Below, in pieces: positions 34,396 through 45,128 of a stretch of DNA of 64,000 bases. A program made the translations under genes and the position numbers. The notes below the pieces were generated by a model. That model was not told where the DNA came from. It saw nothing but the letters and a program-made list of their open reading frames with translations, and ran no database searches. The stretch comes from Mycoplasmatota bacterium (lineage in GTDB: Bacteria; Bacillota_I; Bacilli_A; RF39; UBA660): positions 126,269 to 190,268 of the forward strand of contig JALFCF010000003.1 of the NCBI GenBank assembly GCA_022771205.1, read 5' to 3'. Within the stretch, counting starts at the first letter, position 1. Every line of letters begins with the position of its first letter.

Positions 34396-36327
34396 GTGGT
34401 GATAAACTTGGAAAGAGTAAAATTTTATTCAAATACTGATATGACTAGTGGTTATAATTTTAGTCTAGCAATTGATGTCATAAAAAAAATAACAAATAAG
34501 GAATATAGCATAAATGATATTTTGGAATTTTATAATATATTGAAATTTTTTAATAAAGAAATACTTGATTTTCAAACTGATGAAATAAGAACACTTTGTA
34601 TTAATTCCGAAAAGAAATTAAACTCAATAATAGGAAAGTTTAGTTCTAATATAGATAATTCAAATATAGAAAAATATTTAAGTGAAGTTGAAATTAATTA
34701 TGTTGAAGATTTTTTTGAAATTTTGGATAAATATAAAGTATATAATGTAATTGATGATGATGTTTTTAAGTGTATATTAGAAAAAAAATCATCATATCTT
34801 TATATGGCCCTTCATAATAAAAATTTAGTAGGAAATTATGATATGACTATTAAAGAGTGTTTATTAAAAGACAATAAAAGTGCTGAGTTGCTATTAGATG
34901 AATATGAAGTTGAGCATATAGGCAATCATAAATGTAGATTTTTTCCAAAAAGTTTGACTAGTAGTGATAAAGAAAATATTCTTATTAATTATGTTAATGG
35001 TGATTTTCCTAATTTGAATTATTTAAGAATTATTGTAAATTTACAATCAACAACTGAATTAAGTATTTCAGATAAAACTAAATTATTAGCTAAGCGAAAA
35101 GTTGAACAGCAAGAAAAAGATTTCTTTGATAATAACTCTGGAATGGAAATGGCAACAGTAGTTAAATTTAAGAAAGATTTAAAAAATGTTGTAGAATTTA
35201 AATTAGATGGTCAAAATTGGGATTTTACTTATGATATAAATTGGATTATAGAAAACATCAAAGACTATAGTACATTGCTCAATAATTTTATATATTTATT
35301 TGAATATGTTGATAGTCAAATGAGATGGACAATGGTAAGCAAATTAAGTTATATGGGAATTTTTGAAAGAAGTATTTTTATGCATTCGAAAAGAGATTAT
35401 TCAACAAGTGCTGCTTTTAGTAGATTAAATCAACTTGCTGATATACAAATGTGTGGGTATTACGCACAATTACGAAAACTTGGGGTTAGAGTTGAAGATC
35501 TTATTTTATGGTTTTTTGGTACATATTTATTAAAGGAATTTGGTATTAAAAATTTTAATATAAATATGCCTTCTAAAGATTCTAATTATTTGGAAAAATG
35601 TAGAACTTTATTACCTGAAATTGATAGTTGCTTAAAACAATATAATTATTATGTTGAAGATGGAAGTATAGATCCAGAATTAGTTCAAATTTCTTCAACA
35701 CATACTTTTTTCAAAGATGTAAAAAGCCTTTTGAAAAATAAATATGTTTATTCAAATGGGGATGAATGTGATTTGATTTCATACTATTTTTTCTCTGATC
35801 AATGTATGTTAGCATATGTTGATAGAATTGGAGAAAGATATAGTTGCTTTTATGATTTGCTTCAAAATGAGGATGTAAGAAAAGAAGATATTATAAAATA
35901 TGAGCTTTCTTCTTTAAAAAAATTACTTGATGAAGATTATATATTTATAGATGGAAATGGATTTATCAGAATTAAAAATAAAATACAATTATCAATATTA
36001 AATGATTTAAACAAAAATGATGTTATAAGCTACTGGAAGCTTAATGAAAATCAAAGAAAAGAAGTTGATAATCTAGTAAATAAGGGTTTATTAAAGTTTG
36101 ATAGTTCATTATTTTCAGGACCAGAACAAGATTATTTAAATTATTGTTTAAATAAATCAGAATTTATAAATTCATTAGATTTAAGAAATATGTATGGTCA
36201 TGGAACTCAGCCTTTTGGTGATGAGAATGTTCATTATAGTAATTACATAAGATTTTTAAAATTATTTATTTTAATAATTATAAAAATAAATGATGAATTA
36301 TGTATAAAAGATGATTTAAAAAAATAA
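34396..36327 (+). CDS. Cargo protein with HEPN-like C-terminus, 643 aa
   Basis: No known family is recognised for the whole. It is soluble and mostly helical. The last 50 residues (SLDLRNMYGHGTQPFG, then NYIRFLKLFILIIIKIND) match the end of many large defence-associated proteins, where RNxxxHG is an RX4-6H HEPN RNase motif (R597, H602). A Lys/Gln-rich segment (TKLLAKRKVEQQEKDFF) lies near 230. The start is uncertain: GTG 34396 or 34399, or TTG 34408 behind GTGGTGAT. It fills the cargo slot behind the relaxase. A phage-defence or abortive-infection role is inferred from place and motif only. Confidence 0.65.
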   Translation: MVINLERVKFYSNTDMTSGYNFSLAIDVIKKITNKEYSINDILEFYNILKFFNKEILDFQTDEIRTLCINSEKKLNSIIGKFSSNIDNSNIEKYLSEVEINYVEDFFEILDKYKVYNVIDDDVFKCILEKKSSYLYMALHNKNLVGNYDMTIKECLLKDNKSAELLLDEYEVEHIGNHKCRFFPKSLTSSDKENILINYVNGDFPNLNYLRIIVNLQSTTELSISDKTKLLAKRKVEQQEKDFFDNNSGMEMATVVKFKKDLKNVVEFKLDGQNWDFTYDINWIIENIKDYSTLLNNFIYLFEYVDSQMRWTMVSKLSYMGIFERSIFMHSKRDYSTSAAFSRLNQLADIQMCGYYAQLRKLGVRVEDLILWFFGTYLLKEFGIKNFNINMPSKDSNYLEKCRTLLPEIDSCLKQYNYYVEDGSIDPELVQISSTHTFFKDVKSLLKNKYVYSNGDECDLISYYFFSDQCMLAYVDRIGERYSCFYDLLQNEDVRKEDIIKYELSSLKKLLDEDYIFIDGNGFIRIKNKIQLSILNDLNKNDVISYWKLNENQRKEVDNLVNKGLLKFDSSLFSGPEQDYLNYCLNKSEFINSLDLRNMYGHGTQPFGDENVHYSNYIRFLKLFILIIIKINDELCIKDDLKK

Positions 36328-36369
36328 AAAATGTGGTAAAATATATAGCAAGGTTTTGGTGGTGTTATT

Positions 36370-38625
36370 ATGCAAGAAAGTAAGTATTTCTATAACGGCA
36401 TACCTTTATCGAAGTATTGTAAAGATAATAATATTAATATAAGTACTATACGAACTAGAATATGGAAAAAGAAACAAAACAAAAAAAATGAGAATTATAC
36501 AGAACAACAAATTGTAGATATGGTTATAGAAGCTTATGGTAGTGCTATTAAATATATGTATAAGGGAATATCCTTAAGACAATATTGCTTAGATAATGGT
36601 ATTAATATAGGAACTATTAATTCTAGAATAAATAATTTAAGAAAGCAAAATGAAGAATTATCAAATGATGAATTAGTAATTTTAGCAATGGAAGAATTCG
36701 ATAATAAAAATTTTAGATTTTTTTATAAAGGTGTACCTTTAAAAGAATATTGTGAAAGTCATCCTGAAATAAATTATAATACCGTTAGAACATACATAAA
36801 TAGAGAAAAAGAAAAAAATCCAGAGTTATCTGATGAAGAATTAATTGAACAATATTTAGATAAAGAACACAAAGGGATTTATAAATACTATTATTTAGGA
36901 ATACCACTAAAACAATATTGTGATGAAAACAATATAAATTATCGAAACATAATTACATATATGAGTAGATATAGAAATGATGATAACTTCAAAGGATTAA
37001 GTGATGATGAATTTGCTGAAGCAATTATGAATCAATATCAACCATTTGAGCCTAAATATCTATATAAGGGATTAACTTTAAGAGAATATTGTATCCAAAA
37101 TGATTTATCATATTATAGTGTAGTATCGTTTGTAAAAAGAAGATTAGCAAAAGATAGTACGAAGAATATTGATGATTTAATTGATGAAGGTATAAAAACA
37201 ATAAATAGGTATGGAATAATTTATTATTATAAAGGCATACCTTTAAAAGATTATGCCGAGCAAAATGATTTAAATGCAAGTTCAATTCGTTGTGCTATTT
37301 TAAGAAAACAATTAAGAAGTAATAAACCACTACAAGAAATTATAGATGAGTGTGTTGAATCTTATCAAAAGTTTTCTATCAAATACTATTACAATGGAAT
37401 ACCGCTTTTAACATATTGTAATAGCATTGGTTTAAATTATAATACAGTAATTCAAAGATATCTTTATGACTATGTAGATAAAACTGACATTGATATAGAC
37501 GAAGCAATAAAACAAATTGTAGATTATTATATTGAACATCCACCATTAAGAACTAAATATTATTTTAATGATCAATCATTAACAAAATTCTGTGATGTAA
37601 ATGGATATCCATATTTAGCAATTTGGAGAAGAATTAAGACACTACAATCTAAAGATAATTCATTAGATAATGAACAAACTATAGAATCAGCAATAAAAAA
37701 ATATGAAGATAAATTACAAATAGATAAAATCTGTGAAATATTTGATAAACTAAAAAGTAATAAGACACATGATATCAACGAAATAAGGGATATATGTGCT
37801 TTCTTGAAAATAGATTTTGTAAACGTAAGTGATTTAGTTAGTATGGACTTCTCATATAATCAGGCAATCAATATGATTTGGTATTTTTCCGATAAAAAAA
37901 CTGATGATGATTTTAAAATGATTACTGATAATAGAATAAAAGATGTTTTTACTCTAATTGATAATTTAAGAAATTCTAAAAATGATATTGAACAATTTGA
38001 ATTATATGATTTAATAGGAATATATAAAAGCGAGTTATATGATTCAAGAAATGAAATATTATTAAGACAAAGAAAATATATTTATAAAACACTGCATTCA
38101 TTATGTAATGCTTATGAAATTAAAGTTAATAATAGTAATTATGAAGATTTTGAAAGTGAAATTAAATATTATCTATTAATGGTAATAAATAGGACTAATT
38201 TAAACATTTATGGACAAATGATTAAATATATGGATTTAACTGTAAAGGGTTATTTTAGAACTTATTTAAAAAAATATATGAAGCAAAATAGTAGTTTATC
38301 ATTAGATGATGCTAAATACTCTAGTGATAAAGGTACAAGAAAAGAAAAATCAAGAATTGATTATATTTCTGATCCTAACAATCCATATGAAAAAACTGAA
38401 AATACTTCATTTAGTTCAGATATGATGAAAGTATTATCATCATTATCTCCTGAAGATTTATCTCTTATTATGTTAAAATATCAAGAAAATTATAGTGATG
38501 AAGATTTATCAAATCATTTCAATTTAACACTCGATGAAATAAAACAAAAAGAAATAGAAATCCTATCATTATTAAAAAATGATGATGGCGTTAAAGTATT
38601 AAGAAAAACAAGAAAAGATAATTAA
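36370..38625 (+). CDS. Cargo protein: eight HTH-like repeats fused to a sigma-factor-like domain, 751 aa
   Basis: Residues 5-449 are eight tandem units of 54-58 residues with the pattern Y-x-Y-x-G-(I/V)-P-L-x-x-Y-C-x-x-N-x-I-x-Y-x-T-I, then a helix and an acidic (L)SDEELI stretch. Each unit looks like a small helix-turn-helix. Residues about 450-600 are helical; the last ~120 contain YFRTYLKKYMKQN, reminiscent of sigma region 2/3, and SPEDLSLIMLKYQENYSDEDLSNHFNLTLDEIK, which fits sigma-70 region 4. It could be an alternative sigma factor or a DNA-binding array. ATG follows GGTGGTG. It is the last gene of element 1. Function is unknown. Confidence 0.7.
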   Translation: MQESKYFYNGIPLSKYCKDNNINISTIRTRIWKKKQNKKNENYTEQQIVDMVIEAYGSAIKYMYKGISLRQYCLDNGINIGTINSRINNLRKQNEELSNDELVILAMEEFDNKNFRFFYKGVPLKEYCESHPEINYNTVRTYINREKEKNPELSDEELIEQYLDKEHKGIYKYYYLGIPLKQYCDENNINYRNIITYMSRYRNDDNFKGLSDDEFAEAIMNQYQPFEPKYLYKGLTLREYCIQNDLSYYSVVSFVKRRLAKDSTKNIDDLIDEGIKTINRYGIIYYYKGIPLKDYAEQNDLNASSIRCAILRKQLRSNKPLQEIIDECVESYQKFSIKYYYNGIPLLTYCNSIGLNYNTVIQRYLYDYVDKTDIDIDEAIKQIVDYYIEHPPLRTKYYFNDQSLTKFCDVNGYPYLAIWRRIKTLQSKDNSLDNEQTIESAIKKYEDKLQIDKICEIFDKLKSNKTHDINEIRDICAFLKIDFVNVSDLVSMDFSYNQAINMIWYFSDKKTDDDFKMITDNRIKDVFTLIDNLRNSKNDIEQFELYDLIGIYKSELYDSRNEILLRQRKYIYKTLHSLCNAYEIKVNNSNYEDFESEIKYYLLMVINRTNLNIYGQMIKYMDLTVKGYFRTYLKKYMKQNSSLSLDDAKYSSDKGTRKEKSRIDYISDPNNPYEKTENTSFSSDMMKVLSSLSPEDLSLIMLKYQENYSDEDLSNHFNLTLDEIKQKEIEILSLLKNDDGVKVLRKTRKDN
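36382..37717 (+). repeat. Eight protein-coding tandem repeats of about 168 bp
   Basis: The repeats start at protein residues 5, 61, 116, 172, 229, 284, 338 and 396. They are diverged at DNA level, so they are an old protein repeat, not a recent tandem duplication or CRISPR. Confidence 0.8.
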
Positions 38626-38784
38626 TAAATTTTATGGAAAAGCGCCTATGAAACTTTAGAAGCCTTAGGTCTTTTTAATTTTTATCAAAATAATTTATCA
38701 AATTAGTAAAACTCATGGTATAATATTTATAGAATTAAATTGTTTATTTATTTGTTGTGATGGTTTCGGTCTATCTTAACTATC

Positions 38785-38869
38785 GCACCAGTAAGCAATC
38801 TGTCCGAACTTTTATAGTTTAGGGCTTAAATATATAAGTATCAATTTCAAAAGAAGTTGGTACTTTTTT
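38785..38869 (+). promoter_or_regulatory. Element 2 leader with conserved hairpin and terminator
   Basis: GCACCA, then AGCAATC, a hairpin around CCGAACT/AGTTTAGG (38804-38824) and a terminator AAGTATCAATTTC/GAAGTTGGTACTT (38836-38865) with TTTT. Spacing from GCACCA to the terminator is 46 bases against 48 and 49 in the other copies. A TATAAT at about 38719 may drive it. Confidence 0.6.
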
Positions 38870-38898
38870 AGCGTTTAATAAAGAAAGGATTATTTGAA

Positions 38899-39174
38899 AT
38901 GGTAAATATTACAAAGGAAAAATTAGAAATTGATAACGAATTAAAGAAAAAGATAGAATTTATATGTAGTTTTTGTAATACTACTCCAACCATTATTAAT
39001 GGTAATATTAGAAAAATTAATAAAACAAATTTAAACTACATTGAACCTCATAGAATAATTATTAAGGGTATTACATTTCTAGCATTTAATTATTCCAATG
39101 AAATATTTATTGAAAACTTATCTAAAAACATTAAATTATCAGATTTAGAAGACTTTATAAAACAAATAAGCTAA
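38899..39174 (+). CDS. Element-conserved small protein, 91 aa
   Basis: Homologue of the 90-aa protein of element 1: EFICSFCNTTPTIINGN with CxxC, LNYIEPHRIIIKGITFLAFNYSNEIFIEN and LSDLEDFIKQ are shared. ATG follows AAGAAAGGA. It lies behind the same leader/terminator and ahead of the recombinase, so it is probably a control gene of the element. The family is not recognised. Confidence 0.7.
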   Translation: MVNITKEKLEIDNELKKKIEFICSFCNTTPTIINGNIRKINKTNLNYIEPHRIIIKGITFLAFNYSNEIFIENLSKNIKLSDLEDFIKQIS

Positions 39175-39349
39175 ATTATATATATAAGTACCAACACTAA
39201 CTAAAATCGCCTTTAAATAGGCAAAAAATGGGAATTATGTCTTGACTTTAACTACAAACTCTTTATAATAGAAAACCAAGAAAAGAAGTTTTATGTTTTT
39301 GAGGGGTTAATATAAAACAAAGCATTTTAAACAACTGATAGATTTATTA

Positions 39350-41282
<1,933 letters not shown>

Positions 41283-41652
41283 CTTTTTAGTAAAAAAGTT
41301 ATAATAAACGAACACGTTTTGTTGAACTTCGTTCAATGAAAGTGGGAAAAGTTTGTTACTAAAATTATGAGAACTTTTACTTAACATTGTTTGTAAAAGT
41401 ACGAATGATTTTTGGGAGATAAAATAATAAGTGGTACTTGTTATTTTATCAGAAGTCTTGTGTAGCTTTATTTCATTACGAAGTTTTGAAATATTACGAA
41501 ATAAGACAGGTGGATTCTAAGGTTGCCTAAACCTTAGCCCCCAGATTTTGATGCTTGCGTCAAAATCTATAGGGGGTTAGAGATTTTGACAAAGCAAAAT
41601 TAACCCTACTATAAATAGTAGGACTCTTGTTTACAAAAGGGGAATATAAAAT
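41283..41652 (+). other. Candidate oriT region of element 2
   Basis: This gap holds CTAAGGTTGCCTAAACCTTAG-type hairpin (about 41517-41536) and a long hairpin CCCCC-AGATTTTGA / TCAAAATCT-ATA-GGGGG (41538-41576), then GTTAGAGATTTTGAC. The same arrangement is found in element 1 with compensating base changes. AT-rich sequence with inverted repeats (41290-41500) precedes it; no ORF there looks real. Confidence 0.6.
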
Positions 41653-43005
41653 ATGGATGATAAGGAAGAATTATCTTATTCATTACACTTGAGTAACGAT
41701 AAAAACAAGTCAAAAAAAGCAAGAAGAACAGCAAAAACGAATGACACTAACACTACTTCATTTAATAATAATGCAATACAAAATCATCAGCAATTATCAA
41801 AAGTCGATAAACATAACTTACGAAAATATGATGAAGAACAAGAATTAATTTGCACGATTAAAGGTACTTCATCTATTGTTGAAGATACCAAAAATTTGTA
41901 TTTAGGATTGTTTGAAGATGCTAGAATTAAATACAACGAAAAGCAAACTAGAAATGATAGAAAGATAGAAAACTATTTTAATCATATCTCAAATGATAAC
42001 AAAAGAGATCTTGCTTGTGAGATTATTATTGAACTTGGAGATATGGACTTTTGGGCAGATAAAGATGATAAATTTAAGCATAAAATGATAGAAGTTTTTA
42101 AAGAACAAATATTAGATTTGGAAGAAGTTGTACCTAACTTTAAAATAGCAAATGCCACCATACATTTTGATGAATCTTCTCCACATCTACATATTGTTGG
42201 TGTTCCTTTTAAAGATGGAATGAAAAATGGTATGGAAAAACAAGTTGGTAAATCTGATGTATTTAATAAAATAAGTTTAAAAGAAATTCAAGACAAAATG
42301 AGAGTATATTGTATTAATTCATTCAATAGAATTTATAACCTTAATTATATTCTTAAAGTAAAAGAAGAAGGTAGAAATGTTGATATTAATGTTGCAAATA
42401 TGAATGAGTACAAAAAGTTTAAACGAGAACAGGAAAAATATAAAAAACAACTTAAAGAATTGAATAGTAAAGCAGAGGAATTACAAAATAAATCTAATGA
42501 GATTAATGATATTATTGACAATTTAAAACCTACATTAATGAATAAAAATAACTACTCTATTTCAAATGATGATATTAATAAAATCAAAAAATATATAGAG
42601 CAAACCAATGATACTACTTCCAATTTAAGAGATGCGAATGACATAAATATAATCTTAAAAAAATATGAAGATGATTTAAGAGAACACTCTAATGAAGTTA
42701 GAAATTTGAAAAAGAAAATTCAAACTCGTGATGATAGAATTGAAGAATTAGAATATGACTTGAATGATGCCAATGAAACTATTGATGAATTAGAAGATAA
42801 AGTATCAGAATTGCAAAAAATAGTTGGTTACTTTAAAGAACTATGGAAAAAGTTTATTAGATTCTTACAAGATAAGTTCTTCTCGAATGATAAATATGAT
42901 GACTTCATAAATGATTTATATGATGAAGATATACTTGATGAAAATGATATTGATATTATTCAAAATAATAAAAATATCGATAAAAATGATGATTTTGAAA
43001 GGTAA
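41653..43005 (+). CDS. MobV/Pre-type relaxase
   Basis: The 450-aa Mob_Pre-family protein has HNLRKY near residue 55, the relaxase motif IHFDESSPHLHIVGVP (H171, D173, H178, H180) and a C-terminal coiled coil (about 250-400) ending in an acidic tail. It would nick at oriT and lead the strand into a recipient, using a helper conjugation apparatus, because no type IV secretion gene lies in the element. GGGGAATAT upstream of the ATG is a weak ribosome site. Confidence 0.9.
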   Translation: MDDKEELSYSLHLSNDKNKSKKARRTAKTNDTNTTSFNNNAIQNHQQLSKVDKHNLRKYDEEQELICTIKGTSSIVEDTKNLYLGLFEDARIKYNEKQTRNDRKIENYFNHISNDNKRDLACEIIIELGDMDFWADKDDKFKHKMIEVFKEQILDLEEVVPNFKIANATIHFDESSPHLHIVGVPFKDGMKNGMEKQVGKSDVFNKISLKEIQDKMRVYCINSFNRIYNLNYILKVKEEGRNVDINVANMNEYKKFKREQEKYKKQLKELNSKAEELQNKSNEINDIIDNLKPTLMNKNNYSISNDDINKIKKYIEQTNDTTSNLRDANDINIILKKYEDDLREHSNEVRNLKKKIQTRDDRIEELEYDLNDANETIDELEDKVSELQKIVGYFKELWKKFIRFLQDKFFSNDKYDDFINDLYDEDILDENDIDIIQNNKNIDKNDDFER

Positions 43006-43078
43006 GATGTTAGAAAACATTGCATAAAATCACATTTTATGATAGTATAAACACCAATTTCAAAGGGGAAATGCTAGT

Positions 43079-43885
43079 ATGGAAGAAATAAAATCAAAAG
43101 AAATAGATTTATCTACTCTGCAAAAATTACAAAGTCAGGGAACGCAAAGTACAATTTATACAGATGGAGATATATGTTATAAATTTTTGGATGGTCTTTA
43201 TCCAAATGAAAAAAGGGATTTGCACAGAAAGTTTCTTGATATGGCTGGAATAAAAATTGATAATGTTTTATTACCCCAAGATTTAATTATTGAGGATGGT
43301 AGATTAAAAGGCTATACTATGAGATATTTTGCAAACTCTATGCCCTTATCAGATAAATTTTTAAAAAGATATTTTAATTGTAATGAATTACTTATCTATG
43401 TAGAAAAAGCAAGTACAATATTGAGGAATATTCATAGTAATGGAATAGTTTGTCAAGATTTAAGTTTTGAAAATATATTAGTTAATGATAAAGGAAATGT
43501 TACATTTTGTGATATAGATGGTTGTACTTATAAAGGACATACTTCACCATTTTTCTCTGTATTATTTAAAGAGTTCTTAGTTGATTATAGAAAGTCTAAA
43601 ATTTCTACAAAAGAAGATGTAGATAAAGTATCAATGATTTTATCTTTTTATCTTACACTGTATGGAGAAGTATTGCAAAGAATAACAAAAAAACAATATC
43701 ATATTTTATCTGATAATATTCATACATTAGAAAATTTGCGAGAAATTGCTAATATATTGGTTGATAAAAAATGTCCTATACAAGATATACCATATTTAGA
43801 TGAAGTTATAGATTTAACTGATGATTATGAAATAGATAGAAAAAAGGTTTTAACTATAAAGCAAAAAATGTTTAGAAAATTTTAA
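43079..43885 (+). CDS. Protein-kinase-like cargo protein, 268 aa
   Basis: The protein has a eukaryotic-type kinase core: nucleotide-binding Lys K35 (DICYKFLD), catalytic loop VCQDLSFENILV (D127, N132; HRD is changed to CQD), and DFG replaced by CDIDG (D145). The C-lobe is shortened and the Gly-rich loop is poor (QSQGTQSTIY). The catalytic Asp, Asn and metal-binding Asp are all kept, so it may be active. AAGGGGAAAT precedes the ATG. The next gene starts 5 bases after the stop, so the pair is translated together. The family resembles compact bacterial kinases found in mobile elements; target unknown. Confidence 0.75.
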   Translation: MEEIKSKEIDLSTLQKLQSQGTQSTIYTDGDICYKFLDGLYPNEKRDLHRKFLDMAGIKIDNVLLPQDLIIEDGRLKGYTMRYFANSMPLSDKFLKRYFNCNELLIYVEKASTILRNIHSNGIVCQDLSFENILVNDKGNVTFCDIDGCTYKGHTSPFFSVLFKEFLVDYRKSKISTKEDVDKVSMILSFYLTLYGEVLQRITKKQYHILSDNIHTLENLREIANILVDKKCPIQDIPYLDEVIDLTDDYEIDRKKVLTIKQKMFRKF

Positions 43886-43890
43886 AGGAG

Positions 43891-44604
43891 TTGAAAATAA
43901 CGTTTGGAATTAATGAAATATTAGATAAAGTTATTTCTAAAAAAGAATTAACTGAAGAAGAAAAATTTAAAATATTACGTTCTAAAAGAATTGATACAAA
44001 GGTTGTAGAATATTTAATGAATAAACTAAATAATTTACATATTGAGGTGTTAGGTGAATATGAAGGTTCTTTGTTTGAATTAATGCCAGCAGGAAAACTT
44101 GAAGGATGGTGTTGGCAAACAACAGAATCAGCAATAGTATTTTTAAACGATGATGATTATATTGAAAGAGGAAATCTAAGGTTTGATGAAAGAACACCAG
44201 AATATTATCATTCATGGATATGTTTTAAGTTTGATGGTACAGAATATGTTTTGGATCCATGTTTAAGTTTTTTATGCAAAAAGAGTGATTATTCAAAAAT
44301 ATTTGAAATTAATGTAAAAGGAATAGTAAGTGCTAAAGCAGTAAGAGAAGAACTAATTAGACAAGTTAATGCACCTAAAGAGGAAGATAATTCAGAAGCT
44401 CATCAAGCATTTCAATCGTTTATGAAAAGTTTTATGGGAGAATCTTATGATAATTATATGGAAAGTAAAAAAGAGGAAGTTACAGTTCACGGACCAGAAG
44501 ATGTAAATACTCCATTATATAGAAATGGTGCTGGTTATAAAACAGAAATTGATAATGGAAAAATCAAAAAATTAACAGTTCATTATTACTACACAGATTG
44601 TTAG
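43891..44604 (+). CDS. Transglutaminase/papain-like Cys-His-Asp cargo protein, 237 aa
   Basis: Residues 70-125 hold the order Cys-His-Asp of transglutaminase-like enzymes: EGWCWQTTESAIVFL (C74), EYYHSWICFKF (H107) and EYVLDPCLSFL (D122). The N-terminal 65 residues are helical; the C-terminal part (160-237) is polar with VHGPEDVNTPLYRNGAGY. The start is TTG directly after AAAGGAG; a slightly later non-ATG start is possible. It follows the kinase gene by 5 bases. The two could form a kinase-protease or kinase-amidase module, for example a toxin or defence effector with its regulator. Confidence 0.65.
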   Translation: MKITFGINEILDKVISKKELTEEEKFKILRSKRIDTKVVEYLMNKLNNLHIEVLGEYEGSLFELMPAGKLEGWCWQTTESAIVFLNDDDYIERGNLRFDERTPEYYHSWICFKFDGTEYVLDPCLSFLCKKSDYSKIFEINVKGIVSAKAVREELIRQVNAPKEEDNSEAHQAFQSFMKSFMGESYDNYMESKKEEVTVHGPEDVNTPLYRNGAGYKTEIDNGKIKKLTVHYYYTDC

Positions 44605-44822
44605 CACCAAAAAGACCTAAAAAAGTATAGATTTATTTTTTAGAATAGTTTATAATTATATTAAGAAATTGATACAAATATTGTATTGATTACTTACTTT
44701 AGAGAAAAAAGTTTGAAATAACTTTCTTACTCGCACCATTAGGGAATCCAGATGAACTTTTCCGGAAGGGAAGCACTTTAAATAGAAATCAATCCGTAAA
44801 AAGGATTGATTTTTTGTTGATA
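44605..44822 (+). promoter_or_regulatory. Element 2 right end and third conserved leader with terminator
   Basis: CTAAAAAA/TTTTTTAG (44617-44643) may end element 2 transcription. GCACCA (44733-44738) is followed by AGGGAATCC, a CTTTTCC/GGGAAG hairpin and the terminator AATCAATCC/GGATTGATT (44787-44811). This is a third copy of the element left end. Confidence 0.6.
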
Positions 44823-45042
44823 TGAAAGGAAATGGTGAAATGATAAACGTTATACAAAAAGAGATACATATGAAAACGATGATGAATATGTATATGATTA
44901 TGATAGATTTACAGTGAGTAAATTAGTAGTAGTAATTGCTGTAGTTGCACCACAATATCTAGCTGAATATGGAAAATATGCTCTACTTAAAGTTGGAAGC
45001 AAATGCTTACGAGCGTTAACTTCGGCTGCGTTTGGTTGGTAA
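44823..45042 (+). pseudogene. Remnant of a third element: start of the small protein joined to another frame
   Basis: ATG 44840 begins MINVIQKEIHM, matching the start of the 90-aa element protein, then the homology stops. Another frame from about 44863 to TAA 45040-45042 reads a Tyr/Asp-rich stretch (YENDDEYVYDYDRF) and a hydrophobic segment (SKLVVVIAVVAPQYLAEYG) with no start codon of its own. A deletion seems to have removed the core of the element and joined two genes out of frame. Confidence 0.5.
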
Positions 45043-45076
45043 TACTATTTACAATAATATAAAATTAAATTAAAAT

Positions 45077-45100
45077 AAAGATAGGTAGCTACCTATCTTT
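45077..45100. terminator. Perfect palindrome, probable terminator
   Basis: AAAGATAGGTA-GC-TACCTATCTTT, an 11-bp perfect stem with a 2-base centre, followed by ATTTTAG. The T tract is weak on the plus strand. Confidence 0.6.
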
Positions 45101-45128
45101 ATTTTAGAATAGAGGTGTTTGTTTTATT

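Noticed and set aside
36382..37717. Regular repeats that could be a CRISPR array.
   Set aside because: Units are about 168 bp, diverged in DNA, and encode a continuous protein repeat; there are no short identical repeats with unique spacers and no cas genes.
38760..38790. A partial tRNA 3' end (T-arm-like GATGG/CTATC plus CACCA) upstream of element 2, with a similar one at 44710-44738.
   Set aside because: No matching 5' acceptor, D-arm or anticodon arm is found and the T-loop lacks the conserved bases; only the short GCACCA match is kept as a possible crossover core.
44947..44952. A further GCACCA as the right border of the third element.
   Set aside because: It lacks the left-end sequence that follows the other three copies and lies inside a coding-like frame; a 6-base match is expected by chance.
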